DNA of 64,000 nt from NCBI RefSeq assembly GCF_027107535.1, contig NZ_CP114283.1:1364001-1428000 (forward strand), read 5' to 3'. Numbering within the stretch: position 1 is the first letter of the stretch; each line of letters opens with the position of its first letter. Under the pieces are notes generated by a model that searched no databases, was not told where the DNA came from, and saw only the letters and a program-made list of their open reading frames with translations. Positions 25,177 through 32,847 of this stretch are shown in pieces. A program made the translations under genes and the position numbers. This stretch comes from Streptomyces aurantiacus (GTDB lineage: Bacteria; Actinomycetota; Actinomycetes; Streptomycetales; Streptomycetaceae).

Positions 25177-25661
25177 GCGGGTTCGCGGGTCCGGTGACCG
25201 CAGGAGCGGAGCGCGCGGCAGTGGACGGGATGACCGAACCGCCCGGTCCGGCCGCCCGACGGCCGGTTCGTGCACGACGGCCGCCCGCGCCCGGTTCCGG
25301 CACGCACCGCCGCAAGCCCGGCGAAGGCGCGGTGCGCCGGCCCTCGTGCCCACGCTCGAACAGGCTGCGGTCGCCGAAACGGGTACCCCTCGGCCGACGG
25401 GACAATCCGAACGCGACGGCGAACCCGGGCGATTGCCCTCCGGCACCCGGGCCCGGCCCGGAGCGCCACCCGAGTCGACCCCCGTCCTCGACCCCGACCC
25501 CTCCCCGTGCCCGGCGCCGAACGCCCTTCCCCCGCGCGCCCCTTACGCACCCCTCGTAAGCCGGAACACCCGTACACGCCGTGAGGAATCCGCCTGGCCC
25601 CTCCGGTGGATGCGGGCCCCCGCGACCGGCGTACGCCCTCTCCCCGAAGGAGCCCGCCGAC
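25177..25661. other. 485-bp GC-rich intergenic region
   Basis: Long open frames exist on both strands because of base composition, but none has a ribosome-binding site with family-like sequence. No clear hairpin or repeat was found. It probably holds the hydrolase promoter. Confidence 0.45.
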
Positions 25662-26501
25662 GTGAACGCGAAGCCCGCCTGGCAACTGCGCGAGAGCTGG
25701 GAGAGCCCGATCGGGACACTCCGGTGGGACCGCCTCGGACCGGAGGAGGGCCCGCCGGTGGTGCTGCTGCACGGCACCCCGTTCTCGTCCTACGTGTGGC
25801 ACGAGATCGCCCCGGCGCTGGCCGCGGAGGGGCACCGGGTCCACGTCTGGGACATGCCCGGCTACGGCCGCTCCGGGAAGATCGAGGGTCAGGACGTCTC
25901 GCTGAAGGCGCAGGGGGAGGTGTTCGCCGAGCTCCTCGGTGTGTGGGGACTGTCGCGTCCCTCGGTGATCGCACACGACTTCGGCGGCTGCGTCTCGCTG
26001 CGCGCGCATCTGCTCCACAAGGCCGGGTACCGGCGCCTCGCCCTGGTCGACCCGGTCGCTCTGGCGCCCTGGGGCTCGCCGTTCTTCCGGCTGGTCGCCG
26101 AGCACGCCGACGTCTTCGAGCGGCTGCCGGCCCCGCTGCACGAGGCGCTGGTCCGTGAGTACGTGAGCTCCGCGAGCCATCGCGGACTGCGGTCCGACGT
26201 CCTGGCCGGGCTGGTCGAGCCCTGGACGGGCGAGGGTGGACAGGCGGCGTTCTACCGTCAGATCTCCCAGGCCGACCAGCGCCACACCGACGAGATCCAG
26301 GCCCTGTACCCCACGATGGACCTGCCCGTCACCGTCTGCTGGGGCGCGGAGGACACCTGGATCCCGCCCGCCAAGGGCGAGGAGCTGGCCTCCCTGATCC
26401 CCGGCGCCCGCCTGCGCACGATCCCGGACGCCGGCCACCTCGTCCCCCTGGACGCCCCGGCCCGGCTCCTCGCCGCCCTGCTGACGTTCCTGAGCGACTG
26501 A
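25662..26501 (+). CDS. Alpha/beta hydrolase with Asp nucleophile (haloalkane dehalogenase/epoxide hydrolase-like)
   Basis: Cytoplasmic hydrolase of 279 residues. The oxyanion region is LLHGTPFSSYVW (about 36-47). The nucleophile elbow reads AHDFGG with Asp106 where most members have Ser, the signature of haloalkane dehalogenases and epoxide hydrolases (HDxGG). The acid is in WGAEDTWIP and the base His in DAGHLVPLD. A cap domain lies between. The GTG at 25662 has GAAGGAG ten bases upstream; the in-frame extension back to 25581 is non-conserved. It is the last chromosomal gene before the integrated element. Exact substrate unknown. Confidence 0.88.
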   Translation: MNAKPAWQLRESWESPIGTLRWDRLGPEEGPPVVLLHGTPFSSYVWHEIAPALAAEGHRVHVWDMPGYGRSGKIEGQDVSLKAQGEVFAELLGVWGLSRPSVIAHDFGGCVSLRAHLLHKAGYRRLALVDPVALAPWGSPFFRLVAEHADVFERLPAPLHEALVREYVSSASHRGLRSDVLAGLVEPWTGEGGQAAFYRQISQADQRHTDEIQALYPTMDLPVTVCWGAEDTWIPPAKGEELASLIPGARLRTIPDAGHLVPLDAPARLLAALLTFLSD

Positions 26502-26598
26502 ACCCGTCCGACGCCGGCCCGGGGCCCGAGGGCGCGCGGACGAAACGGCGACCCGGTCGAAGGCCCCGGGAAACAACGAGGGCCAGGCAGAGAAACCA

Positions 26599-26668
26599 AC
26601 CTCTGACCTGGCCCTACGTCATATGGAGCGGGCGACGGGAATCGAACCCGCGTAGCTAGTTTGGAAGA
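26599..26668. repeat. attL: 70-bp direct repeat with tRNA-Gly 3' fragment
   Basis: Identical to 37120-37189. Similarity continues leftward with a few changes to about 26569. It includes a gggccaggcagag...ctctgacctggccc hairpin, probably the tRNA terminator. Positions 26624-26668 are the last 45 bases of tRNA-Gly; the sequence diverges right after, within the anticodon stem/loop. Confidence 0.92.
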
Positions 26669-26932
26669 TCGCGTAACCGGACCTGCGTTGAGCTGGCGAG
26701 ACGCTGAGCTTGAGGTTCTCGGGCCACTCGCCGTGGATCCCCGTTGTTCCCCGCTGGCCGCTGCTCGATCGGGCACGTAGGGGGCACGTGTGCCCTTCTG
26801 CCGGACTCTCGGCCGCAAGATGCCGTGGCCCGTGCATGGGACCCTACTGCGCGCTCTAGCGGGCTGTGAGCGGTTCGTACTGCCCCGTAGTCTCGTTCCG
26901 TCCATACGGCAACGACGGGGGGCGTTCGCAAG

Positions 26933-27157
26933 ATGGCGAAGCCGGTACGTGCAGCACTGGGTGAGATATGGATCACTTGCCAGATCTGCAAGGGGGACTT
27001 ATTCCGGGAGCGGGGTGTCCTGCTCAACAGCACCGGCATGGAGTTTTTGAAGTTGGCTTGGGCCGACGAGAACGCAACCGGCCTGATCTGCTGGCGATGC
27101 GGGTACGTCCACCTCTTCGTCAACAAGGACATCAAGCTCTACCGAGCGGATAAGTGA
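26933..27157 (+). CDS. Small zinc-ribbon protein, 74 aa
   Basis: A compact protein with two Cys pairs, CQIC (about residues 16-19) and CWRC (about 53-56), a spacing consistent with a zinc ribbon. The N-terminus MAKPVRAALGEIWITCQICKG is basic and the C-terminus hydrophilic. The function is unrecognised. It sits just inside attL on its own, separated from the transfer operon. A TAGTCT -10-like hexamer at 26888-26893 would give a 33-base leader. It could be a nucleic-acid-binding regulator or an immunity-type protein of the element. Confidence 0.7.
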   Translation: MAKPVRAALGEIWITCQICKGDLFRERGVLLNSTGMEFLKLAWADENATGLICWRCGYVHLFVNKDIKLYRADK

Positions 27158-27218
27158 CGGTTTCTCTTTGGCTCGCTTCGTCCAACCTGTACCCACACCT
27201 CCGCCCACCACCTACCTC

Positions 27219-27370
27219 AGCTTCCATCCCGTCCGCCGTCGACCCACACACCGTGGAGCGGGCGTGGTTCATGGCGTCCAGGTGGAGCGCGCCACTGTAC
27301 GAACGACCTGGACGCCATGGGCCACGTCTGCTCGGCTCTGCCTGGGTCGGCGGTGGACGGGATGGAAGCT
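27219..27370 (+). repeat. Large imperfect inverted repeat (65-nt arms, 22-nt loop)
   Basis: The arm 27219-27283 matches the reverse complement of 27306-27370 at 53 of 65 positions, with 14 consecutive perfect pairs next to the loop and 16 at the base. Of the 12 mismatches, 7 are of the kind that become G.U pairs in a plus-strand RNA. It lies in the gap between the zinc-ribbon gene and the 3' end of the XRE regulator gene. Candidate roles are a single-strand replication origin, a transfer locus or a structured RNA. Confidence 0.75.
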
Positions 27371-27534
27371 CCCCGCGCACGCCACCAATCGGCCGGCACT
27401 CGCGAACGGCGCCCCGTCCATCCCGGAGTCGGAGCGCCCCCGCCGGAGGCACGTCCTTGACCGCGGCCTCGTTCGTACGGTGATCGCCACCTATGAGCCC
27501 GGCCTATTTACTCGTGGGCGCGCGTCGGCGTAGC

Positions 27535-27614
27535 GCCCGCAGCGCGGGCCGAAGGCATGAGCGCGGAGGGCGGCGGAGCCGGGAGCGCGCCCGGCGGAGC
27601 GGAGCGCAGCCGGG
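27535..27614. other. GC-rich hairpin-forming segment behind the XRE gene
   Basis: gcccgc-agc-gcgggc (27535-27549) is followed by a purine-rich run with a further cccggc...gccggg pairing ending near 27614. It is immediately downstream of the XRE regulator on the minus strand and may terminate it, or form part of a cis-acting plasmid locus with the large inverted repeat. Confidence 0.4.
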
Positions 27615-27644
27615 ACTTGATGAGGTAGAGAAACCTGTAACAGG

Positions 27645-28883
27645 TCAGCTCACGCCACAGCGGTCGGCAAGATCCCGAAGCGTCTCGGGTACGCGGCGGC
27701 CCGAGAGTTGGATCAAGTCGCGGATGACTTCACGCGCTGAGTGGTGATCACGAATCTGTTCCGGTGCGAGGGTCTCGGCTTCCAGGAGAGCTGCGGTCGC
27801 CTCGCCAACGTGTCGGCGTTGGGCATGCGCCCGTGCGACATCGAGCAGGAAGCGTGATTGACGCTCGGCTGAGAGGCCCCGGGCGTCGACTTCTGCTGCG
27901 GTCTCCAAGGCCAGTCCTGCGTCCCCCAGCTCTACGGCTGTGCTCACCGAGTGAAGTTTGACGTTCGTAGGGCCGAACTCGGTATCGAAGTCGTTCCGGT
28001 CCTCGCCCAATCGCGCGGCGAGTTCTCTCGCTCGGTTGAGACGAGCATGAGTCTCAGACCGGTTTCCCTCACGCGCGTTGATCACGGCAAGCACGAGGTT
28101 CATAGCGCCGAGGAGCGACAGTTCCTCTGCGGGGCAGGCTGGATCCTCAACCCGTGGGCTCAGGACTTCGACCGCTGAACTTGCGGCCTGTTCAGCCTGG
28201 TCCATGTGCTGCTGCCGCATGAACGCGTGAGCCATGCGAAAGAGGCTGGCCACTACCTCAAGAGGCTGGCCGGCCATCTCGGCTGCTTGCAAGGCGCGGT
28301 CTGCGGCTACCCACGCAGCATCCGCCTGGTCCTGCCGGGTGAAGCTGGCGGCGGCGGCCTGATAGCTACGCGCTCTGAGTGAGTGCAATTCGACTCGTTC
28401 GGCTGCTGGCGCATGGCGTACTGCAATTTCGATGTCGGGGAGCAGCTTGACGAGGTGGTCACTCAAGGCTGCGAAGCTCGATGCGTGCACGTACTCCCAA
28501 GCTTGATCAACGAGTTGGCGGAACTCGGAGAGGGAGGGTGTGGGGGAACTCGGTCCACGATCGAACAGACTGCCCAAGGCGGGGTGGCCCGTGAGTGCGA
28601 CGCGCAGACCGTCCAGGTCGTTGCTTTCGGGCGTCGGCGTCTCGTCTACTTGGTCCGCCGGGGACGGGGGTGCGTCTGGGCGAACGTCTCTTACTGATGT
28701 GCCGAGCGCGTCAGCCAGTGCCTGAAGAATCGCTAGACGTTCAACCGGCTGTACTCCGCGTTCGACCTGGGATACCCAACTTTCGGACCGGCCCATGGCG
28801 GTGGCCAGGTCGGCTTGCGACATGCCTGCCGTCCGCCTCAGTTCCTTGATCCGCTGTCCGGTCGTGGGCGGTTGGGCACTCAC
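27645..28883 (-). CDS. XRE-family regulator with C-terminal TPR-like helical repeats
   Basis: Protein of 412 residues. The N-terminal HTH (about 10-65: GQRIKELRRTAGMSQADLATAMGRSESWVSQVERG) is followed by a linker and about 280 residues of Ala/Glu/Arg-rich helical pairs with TPR character (AWVAADRALQAAEMAGQPLEVVASLFRMAHAFMRQ, LARAHAQRRHVGEATAALLEAETLAP). The architecture resembles ligand- or peptide-responsive regulators that control conjugative elements in Firmicutes. The GTG start overlaps the TGA of the ABM gene (GTGA), so the two are coupled. It takes the place usually held by the GntR-type KorSA in pSAM2 and probably acts at the dyad 29250-29293. Confidence 0.88.
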   Translation of the reverse strand: MSAQPPTTGQRIKELRRTAGMSQADLATAMGRSESWVSQVERGVQPVERLAILQALADALGTSVRDVRPDAPPSPADQVDETPTPESNDLDGLRVALTGHPALGSLFDRGPSSPTPSLSEFRQLVDQAWEYVHASSFAALSDHLVKLLPDIEIAVRHAPAAERVELHSLRARSYQAAAASFTRQDQADAAWVAADRALQAAEMAGQPLEVVASLFRMAHAFMRQQHMDQAEQAASSAVEVLSPRVEDPACPAEELSLLGAMNLVLAVINAREGNRSETHARLNRARELAARLGEDRNDFDTEFGPTNVKLHSVSTAVELGDAGLALETAAEVDARGLSAERQSRFLLDVARAHAQRRHVGEATAALLEAETLAPEQIRDHHSAREVIRDLIQLSGRRVPETLRDLADRCGVS

Positions 28884-29200
28884 TTCGTGGCTCCGTGCGG
28901 GTACTTCCCGGCGTACGTCTCAAGCCAGTCCACCTCGGTCTTCTCGACGTATCGGGTCCGTTCGCTGAGGAATCGAATCGTGTGCGGCTGACGCTCGTGC
29001 TCATCGAACGCTGCTCGATCGGTGTAGATCTCAAAGAAGATCCGCTCGTTGGGAGCGCCCTCGACCGTGTGGCAGGCGTAGACCAGCGTCCCCGGCTCAT
29101 GCGCCCGGATTCCTGCTTCGGTCTCCTTCACGAGCGTGTCAAAAGCGTCACCCATGCCCTTACGAAGAGTGAAGCGGACGAATAGTGCAAAGTTCCCCAT
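28880..29200 (-). CDS. ABM-domain (antibiotic biosynthesis monooxygenase-like) protein, 106 aa
   Basis: Small dimeric alpha+beta-barrel type protein: FALFVRFTLRKGMGDAFDTLV, GTLVYACHTVEGAPNERIFFEIYTDRAAFDEHERQPH and a terminal helix/strand. This matches the ABM/YgiN fold used in quinol or polyketide mono-oxygenation and in small-molecule binding. It is the first gene of a two-gene unit with the XRE regulator, an unusual pairing. It could generate, modify or sense the signal read by the regulator. Enzymatic activity is not established. The ATG at 29200 has an AGGAGGA ribosome-binding site just upstream. Confidence 0.82.
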   Translation of the reverse strand: MGNFALFVRFTLRKGMGDAFDTLVKETEAGIRAHEPGTLVYACHTVEGAPNERIFFEIYTDRAAFDEHERQPHTIRFLSERTRYVEKTEVDWLETYAGKYPHGATK

Positions 29201-29249
29201 AGTTCCTCCTCTTGTCGACCCTCAGTCTCGCAGACGCAGAGTTTTCCTG

Positions 29250-29293
29250 CTACTCGCAGGTTTTCTGTTGACCCGCAGAAAAACTGCGAGTAG
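29250..29293. promoter_or_regulatory. Operator dyad (18-nt arms, 1 mismatch) in the element's divergent control region
   Basis: CTACTCGCAG plus TTTTCTG (29250-29267) is mirrored at 29276-29293 with a single mismatch and an 8-base spacer. An extra CTCGCAG half-site lies at 29227-29233. The dyad lies between the minus-strand ABM-XRE unit and the plus-strand transfer operon and overlaps the promoter at 29268-29296. It is the expected site for the XRE repressor. Confidence 0.75.
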
Positions 29294-29296
29294 CTT
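29268..29296 (+). promoter_or_regulatory. Promoter of the transfer/replication operon (TTGACC-17-TAGCTT)
   Basis: TTGACC at 29268-29273 and TAGCTT at 29291-29296 with 17-base spacing are close to the housekeeping sigma consensus, the best promoter match in the window. The -35 sits in the dyad spacer and the -10 overlaps its right arm, so repressor binding would block transcription directly. Confidence 0.75.
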
Positions 29297-29390
29297 CGAG
29301 GGAGTCAGAGAACAAGGCACCCCGGACTGCGTGCATCCGCCAAGATCACAACGCAGTCCGGGGCTCATCCCACAAGGGGAGATCTCCATA

Positions 29391-29720
29391 ATGCCGTCCT
29401 TCAAGATTGACCTTTCGACTGCGGTCGTGATCGTGGCGACTGCCCCTGAAGCAAAGATCATCGACAAGCGCACGGGCGAGCGGGCCGTGGACCGGGATTC
29501 CGGTGCGGGTCTGTCCACGGTGGGCCTGGTGATCTCCGACGAGGGGGAGGGCAACCTCTACAAGGTGACCGTTCCGGAGACTGGTTACCCCGAGGGTCTC
29601 CAGCCGGGCGCGATCGTGCGGGTGGTCGGCCTCAAGGCGCGTGACTGGGAGAACGAGTTCAACGGCCAGAAGCGTCACGGCATCTCGTTCCGCGCGGTCG
29701 CGATCACCCCGGCGGCCTGA
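29391..29720 (+). CDS. Hypothetical element protein, 109 aa, OB-fold-like
   Basis: First gene of the transfer operon. The sequence is mostly alternating beta pattern: SFKIDLSTAVVIVATAPEAKIIDKRTGE, then LYKVTVPETGYPEGLQPGAIVRVVGLKARDWENEFNGQKRHGISFRAVAI. The G-x-x-V-R-V-x-G-L-x-A-R-x-W followed by a final strand recalls small OB-fold single-strand DNA-binding proteins, which would fit next to a DNA translocase and rolling-circle Rep. That is inference from pattern. AGGGGAGA precedes the ATG. It ends one base before the Tra start codon. Confidence 0.75.
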   Translation: MPSFKIDLSTAVVIVATAPEAKIIDKRTGERAVDRDSGAGLSTVGLVISDEGEGNLYKVTVPETGYPEGLQPGAIVRVVGLKARDWENEFNGQKRHGISFRAVAITPAA

Positions 29721-29721
29721 C

Positions 29722-31068
29722 ATGGCTGACCTGTCCCTGTGGCTGGAGGGGGCCGGGGCCTTAGCGGGCGCTGGTGGTCTCGGCTATGCGAAGGTGCGTG
29801 CTCCGCGGGTGTACTGGTCGTTGGTCGGGATGCCGGCCACGTGGGGACGCTTCACCCTCTCGTACCGCTCGACGATGGATGTGTGTGGGCTGACGGTGCA
29901 GCCGTCCGGTCTGCGGGCGTTCATGACGCGGAGTGTCGCTCGTCGTGAGGTGCAGCCGGTGCCGCCGAAGATCCGCCGGGTACGGGGCACCTCGACCGGG
30001 CTGCGGGTCACTCTGCGACTGCCGGCCGGCCTGGAGCCCGCTGACGTGATCGCGTCTTCGGAGCGTCTGCGTCATGCCTGGGGCGTGCACTCGGTCACCG
30101 TGGCCGAGACGAAGCCGGGATTCGTGGAACTGCGGATGACCGGTTACGACGTGCTGCGTCGGGTGCGAATGCCCCGCAAGGCTCAACCACACGGCATGGT
30201 GGTGCCGGTCGCCCTGCGCGAGGACGGCACTGCGTTCGAGCGGGACTACCGCAAGATGCCGATGGCGCTCACCCTGGGCGCCAACTCCTCCGGCAAGTCC
30301 ATGTATCAGCGCAACCTGATCAAGGGCCTGGCCAAACTGCCAGTCGCGCTGGTGGGTATCGACTGCAAGCGCGGTGTTGAACAGTCCGCGTTCGCGCCTC
30401 GCCTGTCCGCCCTGGTGACGACTCCGGACCATGCCGCCTCTCTGCTCGATGTCCTGGTGGCAGAGATGGAATCCCGCTTCGATCTGCTGGGCCTGTACGG
30501 CGTCTCCGACCTGTGGGAACTGCCCGTCGAGGTACGCCCGGTGCCGATCGTCGTGCTGGTCGACGAGATCGCCGAACTGTTCCTGATCTCCTCGAACAAG
30601 GATGAGGACCGCCGCACGAGGATTGTCACCGCGCTGATTCGGCTGGCGCAGATGGCCCGATCGGTCGGCATTCACCTGGAGATCTGCGCTCAGCGCTTCG
30701 GCTCCGACCTGGGCAAGGGCGCAACCATGCTGCGCGCTCAGCTCACTGGCCGGGTCGTGCACCGTGTCAACGACAAGGAAACCGCCGAAATGGGGCTCAA
30801 GGACGTTGCCCCGGCTGCGGTCCCGGCGGCCTGTGTGATCCCTGCCGAACGGCCCGGTACTGCGGTGGCGACGGACCCGGCGGGTGGCTGGTGCCGTATC
30901 CGCACCCCCGAGACGTCCCGCGACGAAGTGATCGCGGTGTGCCGGGAGTTCGCCCACCTGGTCCCGGATCTGCCTGCCCTCGACCCGTTCCGGCCTCCCG
31001 TTCCGCGGGTGCCTGCGTCGGCTGGTGGTGGCCCGTCGCTGGTCAAGCCGGTCCCGGCTACCGAATAG
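29722..31068 (+). CDS. FtsK/SpoIIIE-like plasmid transfer translocase (Tra)
   Basis: ATP-driven double-strand DNA translocase of 448 residues that moves element DNA between hyphae during mating. An N-terminal hydrophobic segment (LWLEGAGALAGAGGLGY) gives weak membrane association. The ATPase core has Walker A GANSSGKS (about 186-193) and Walker B PIVVLVDEIAELF (about 270-282), then ARSVGIHLEICAQR and a TGRVVHRVNDKETAEMGL segment typical of TraSA/TraB proteins. Unlike FtsK there are no multiple N-terminal helices. It overlaps closely with the upstream 109-aa gene and leads the Spd genes. Confidence 0.92.
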   Translation: MADLSLWLEGAGALAGAGGLGYAKVRAPRVYWSLVGMPATWGRFTLSYRSTMDVCGLTVQPSGLRAFMTRSVARREVQPVPPKIRRVRGTSTGLRVTLRLPAGLEPADVIASSERLRHAWGVHSVTVAETKPGFVELRMTGYDVLRRVRMPRKAQPHGMVVPVALREDGTAFERDYRKMPMALTLGANSSGKSMYQRNLIKGLAKLPVALVGIDCKRGVEQSAFAPRLSALVTTPDHAASLLDVLVAEMESRFDLLGLYGVSDLWELPVEVRPVPIVVLVDEIAELFLISSNKDEDRRTRIVTALIRLAQMARSVGIHLEICAQRFGSDLGKGATMLRAQLTGRVVHRVNDKETAEMGLKDVAPAAVPAACVIPAERPGTAVATDPAGGWCRIRTPETSRDEVIAVCREFAHLVPDLPALDPFRPPVPRVPASAGGGPSLVKPVPATE

Positions 31069-31153
31069 CGCTCCTGCTCTATCCCGGTCGGCGTGACCGT
31101 CTCGCGCCACGTCCCTACCCCGCCCACGCCGAAAACCGAGAGGAGCACCACCC

Positions 31154-31324
31154 ATGGCCCGATCGAAGAGCAAGGCTCCTGCGCCGGAAGTGACGGACTG
31201 CCCGGTGTGTATGGGCTCCGGCGAGGTTTCCCGCACGGTCCGTGTCGGTCGCCGGCATCGCGTGGTCGGCCAGCAGACCGGCTTGTGCCTGAACTGCCTT
31301 GGCAGTGGTCAAGCCCCCGACTGA
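31154..31324 (+). CDS. Mini zinc-finger protein, 56 aa (DnaJ-like CxxCxGxG)
   Basis: Tiny protein with two CxxCxGxG motifs, CPVCMGSG and CLNCLGSG, spaced like one DnaJ zinc-binding module, on a basic backbone (MARSKSKAPAPEV, RVGRRHRVVGQQ). GAGAGGAG lies about eight bases before the ATG. Short zinc proteins like this recur after tra in Streptomyces elements (recalled); function is unknown. Confidence 0.75.
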   Translation: MARSKSKAPAPEVTDCPVCMGSGEVSRTVRVGRRHRVVGQQTGLCLNCLGSGQAPD

Positions 31325-31397
31325 TCAGCGCCGGGGCCGGGCGGCTGGACACCGATTCCCGCCCCGCCCCTGGCCCAACTGCGAAGGAGGTGAGGAC

Positions 31398-32060
31398 ATG
31401 CCCCGCTCGATCCGCGTGGATGCGGTACTCGTACAAGCCGTCATCGCCGGCGCGTTGTCCTTCGCCCACCTGCACGACGTTGCCGAAGCCGCCGGACAGA
31501 CCGGCTGGAAAGCCTGGGCCTACCCGGTCTCGGTCGACCTGCTGCTCGTCGCTGCCTGGCGCCGACTTCGTACGGCCCGCCAGGACAAGGCAGCCTGGAC
31601 ATGGTTCGTCATCGCTCTGATCGCCTCCTTGGGTGCGAACATCGCCACCGCCGGACTCCTCGACCTGAAGCACGTGCCGGCATGGCTGTGCATCCTCGTC
31701 GCCGGCTGGCCCGCCCTGGCCTTCCTCGGCGGAACTCTCCTCGTCCATGCACCGGCCGAACCGGCCGCTCCTGCACAGGCTGTGGAGGAACCCGCCGCGC
31801 CGGAAGTCGACGTGCACCGCACCGACGAACCCGTCCCCGCACCTGCTCCTGCCCCGGTGCCGGAACTGGCCCCCGCACCGACGCCGGCTCCGGCTGACGC
31901 GCCTGCTGTTCCGGCCGCGCTCCTGGATCACGCCCGAAAGATCGCCGACGCGCACCGTGCCTCGACCGGATCGCCGATGCCCGCCGACGCTCTCTCGGCC
32001 CGGCTGCAACTACCCGCGCCGATGACCAATGCCATCACGGCTCAACTCCAACTCACCTGA
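31398..32060 (+). CDS. DUF2637-type membrane protein (spread protein, SpdB-like)
   Basis: Protein of 220 residues. The first 115 hold four hydrophobic helices (AVLVQAVIAGALSFAHLHDVAEAAG, GWKAWAYPVSVDLLLVAAWR, WFVIALIASLGANIATAGL, AWLCILVAGWPALAFLGGTLLVHA), the DUF2637 pattern of Streptomyces plasmid spread proteins. A Pro/Ala-rich linker (about 120-170) leads to a C-terminal helical domain, HARKIADAHRASTGSPMPADALSARLQLP, which looks like a winged-helix DNA-binding segment. Spread proteins promote movement of the element along the recipient mycelium. GAAGGAGG precedes the ATG. Confidence 0.85.
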   Translation: MPRSIRVDAVLVQAVIAGALSFAHLHDVAEAAGQTGWKAWAYPVSVDLLLVAAWRRLRTARQDKAAWTWFVIALIASLGANIATAGLLDLKHVPAWLCILVAGWPALAFLGGTLLVHAPAEPAAPAQAVEEPAAPEVDVHRTDEPVPAPAPAPVPELAPAPTPAPADAPAVPAALLDHARKIADAHRASTGSPMPADALSARLQLPAPMTNAITAQLQLT

Positions 32061-32079
32061 CAGGAAGGGAGGTTCGTCC

Positions 32080-32268
32080 GTGACTGCCTACCGACGCTTC
32101 CGCGACGTGGTCCGCTTCGGACCGGTCCAGGTCGCGACCTACTACGACGGGCGCGGCCGGAACAAGCACACGGCGGCCTGCACCGCCCCCGGCTGCGGAT
32201 TCTCCGCCGACTACACCGACCGATCCGGCGCCGAACTCGCTGCCCGCACCCACCGCTGCAAGGCCTGA
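32080..32268 (+). CDS. Mobile element transfer protein, 62 aa
   Basis: Short protein containing YRRFRDVVRFGPVQVATYYDGRGRNKHTAACTAPGCGF and ending AARTHRCKA. This closely matches the conserved Streptomyces family annotated as mobile element transfer protein (recalled). Three Cys and a His in the C-terminal half suggest a zinc site. GTG start, with GGAAGGGAGG upstream. It lies in the Spd gene cluster. Confidence 0.85.
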   Translation: MTAYRRFRDVVRFGPVQVATYYDGRGRNKHTAACTAPGCGFSADYTDRSGAELAARTHRCKA

Positions 32269-32283
32269 GAGGAGACCTCTGTC

Positions 32284-32439
32284 ATGGACGTTCCGCTGTG
32301 GCTCGCCCTGCTCATCGTCGGATGGCTCGGCGTCAAACTCGCCCGTCCGCCGCTGTGGCTGGTGGCCGTGCTCCTGCTCGGCGGCTTCCTCATCGCCGGC
32401 AGCTTCCTCGGCCCCGCTGTCGGCACGGCGATCAAGTAA
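32284..32439 (+). CDS. Small two-helix membrane protein, 51 aa (Spd cluster)
   Basis: Almost entirely hydrophobic: PLWLALLIVGWLGVKLA then PLWLVAVLLLGGFLIAGSFLG. GAGAGGAG precedes the ATG at 32284. Its position between the mobile element transfer protein and the SpdD-like gene suggests a role with them at the membrane. It has no recognised domain. Confidence 0.75.
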   Translation: MDVPLWLALLIVGWLGVKLARPPLWLVAVLLLGGFLIAGSFLGPAVGTAIK

Positions 32440-32462
32440 CCCGATCCGAAGGGACACCCATC

Positions 32463-32753
32463 GTGTTCACCCCGAAGTACCCGATCCCCGACACCGCACC
32501 GCCCCCGGCACAGACCGCCCCGGTCCCCGCGGCCACCGTCTCGGCTCCGGTCGTACCAGCTCCGGCACGGCCGGTGGTCCAGCTCACCCCTGGCAGTGCG
32601 CTCGCCCTCGCGGCCGGCGGTGGCGCCGTGGTCCTCGTCGTCGGCGCGGTCCTGGTCTCGATGCTTCTCGCGGTCGCCATCACGGGTGTCTCCGTCGCCG
32701 TGTGTGCGGTCGTCCTGCGCTCGCTGGTCAAGGACCTCAACAACCACCGCTGA
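32463..32753 (+). CDS. spdD: SpdD-like spread protein, 96 aa
   Basis: A Pro-rich N-terminus (YPIPDTAPPPAQTAPVPAATV) is followed by two membrane helices: GSALALAAGGGAVVLVVGAVLVSMLLAVAITGVSVAVCAVVL. It ends RSLVKDLNNHR. Size and layout match SpdD of Streptomyces conjugative plasmids. GTG start at 32463 with GAAGGGA upstream. It would act with the Tra translocase in intramycelial spread. Confidence 0.8.
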   Translation: MFTPKYPIPDTAPPPAQTAPVPAATVSAPVVPAPARPVVQLTPGSALALAAGGGAVVLVVGAVLVSMLLAVAITGVSVAVCAVVLRSLVKDLNNHR

Positions 32754-32847
32754 ACGGCCCCCGGAGCGGCCTCTACCGCCAAGTTTCGTCCGCTCCGGGC
32801 GCCTCCACCCCATCCAGATCCAACGGACCCGAAAGGGCTCACTCATC

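Noticed and set aside
26619..26837. Minus-strand frame of 72 codons across the attL tRNA fragment
   Set aside because: Its C-terminal part is the translated tRNA-Gly 3' end, a common artefact, and no ribosome-binding site is present.
27132..27533. Several overlapping frames on both strands through the AICE gap
   Set aside because: They read through the large inverted repeat, so both strands give similar peptides; none has a start signal or family match.
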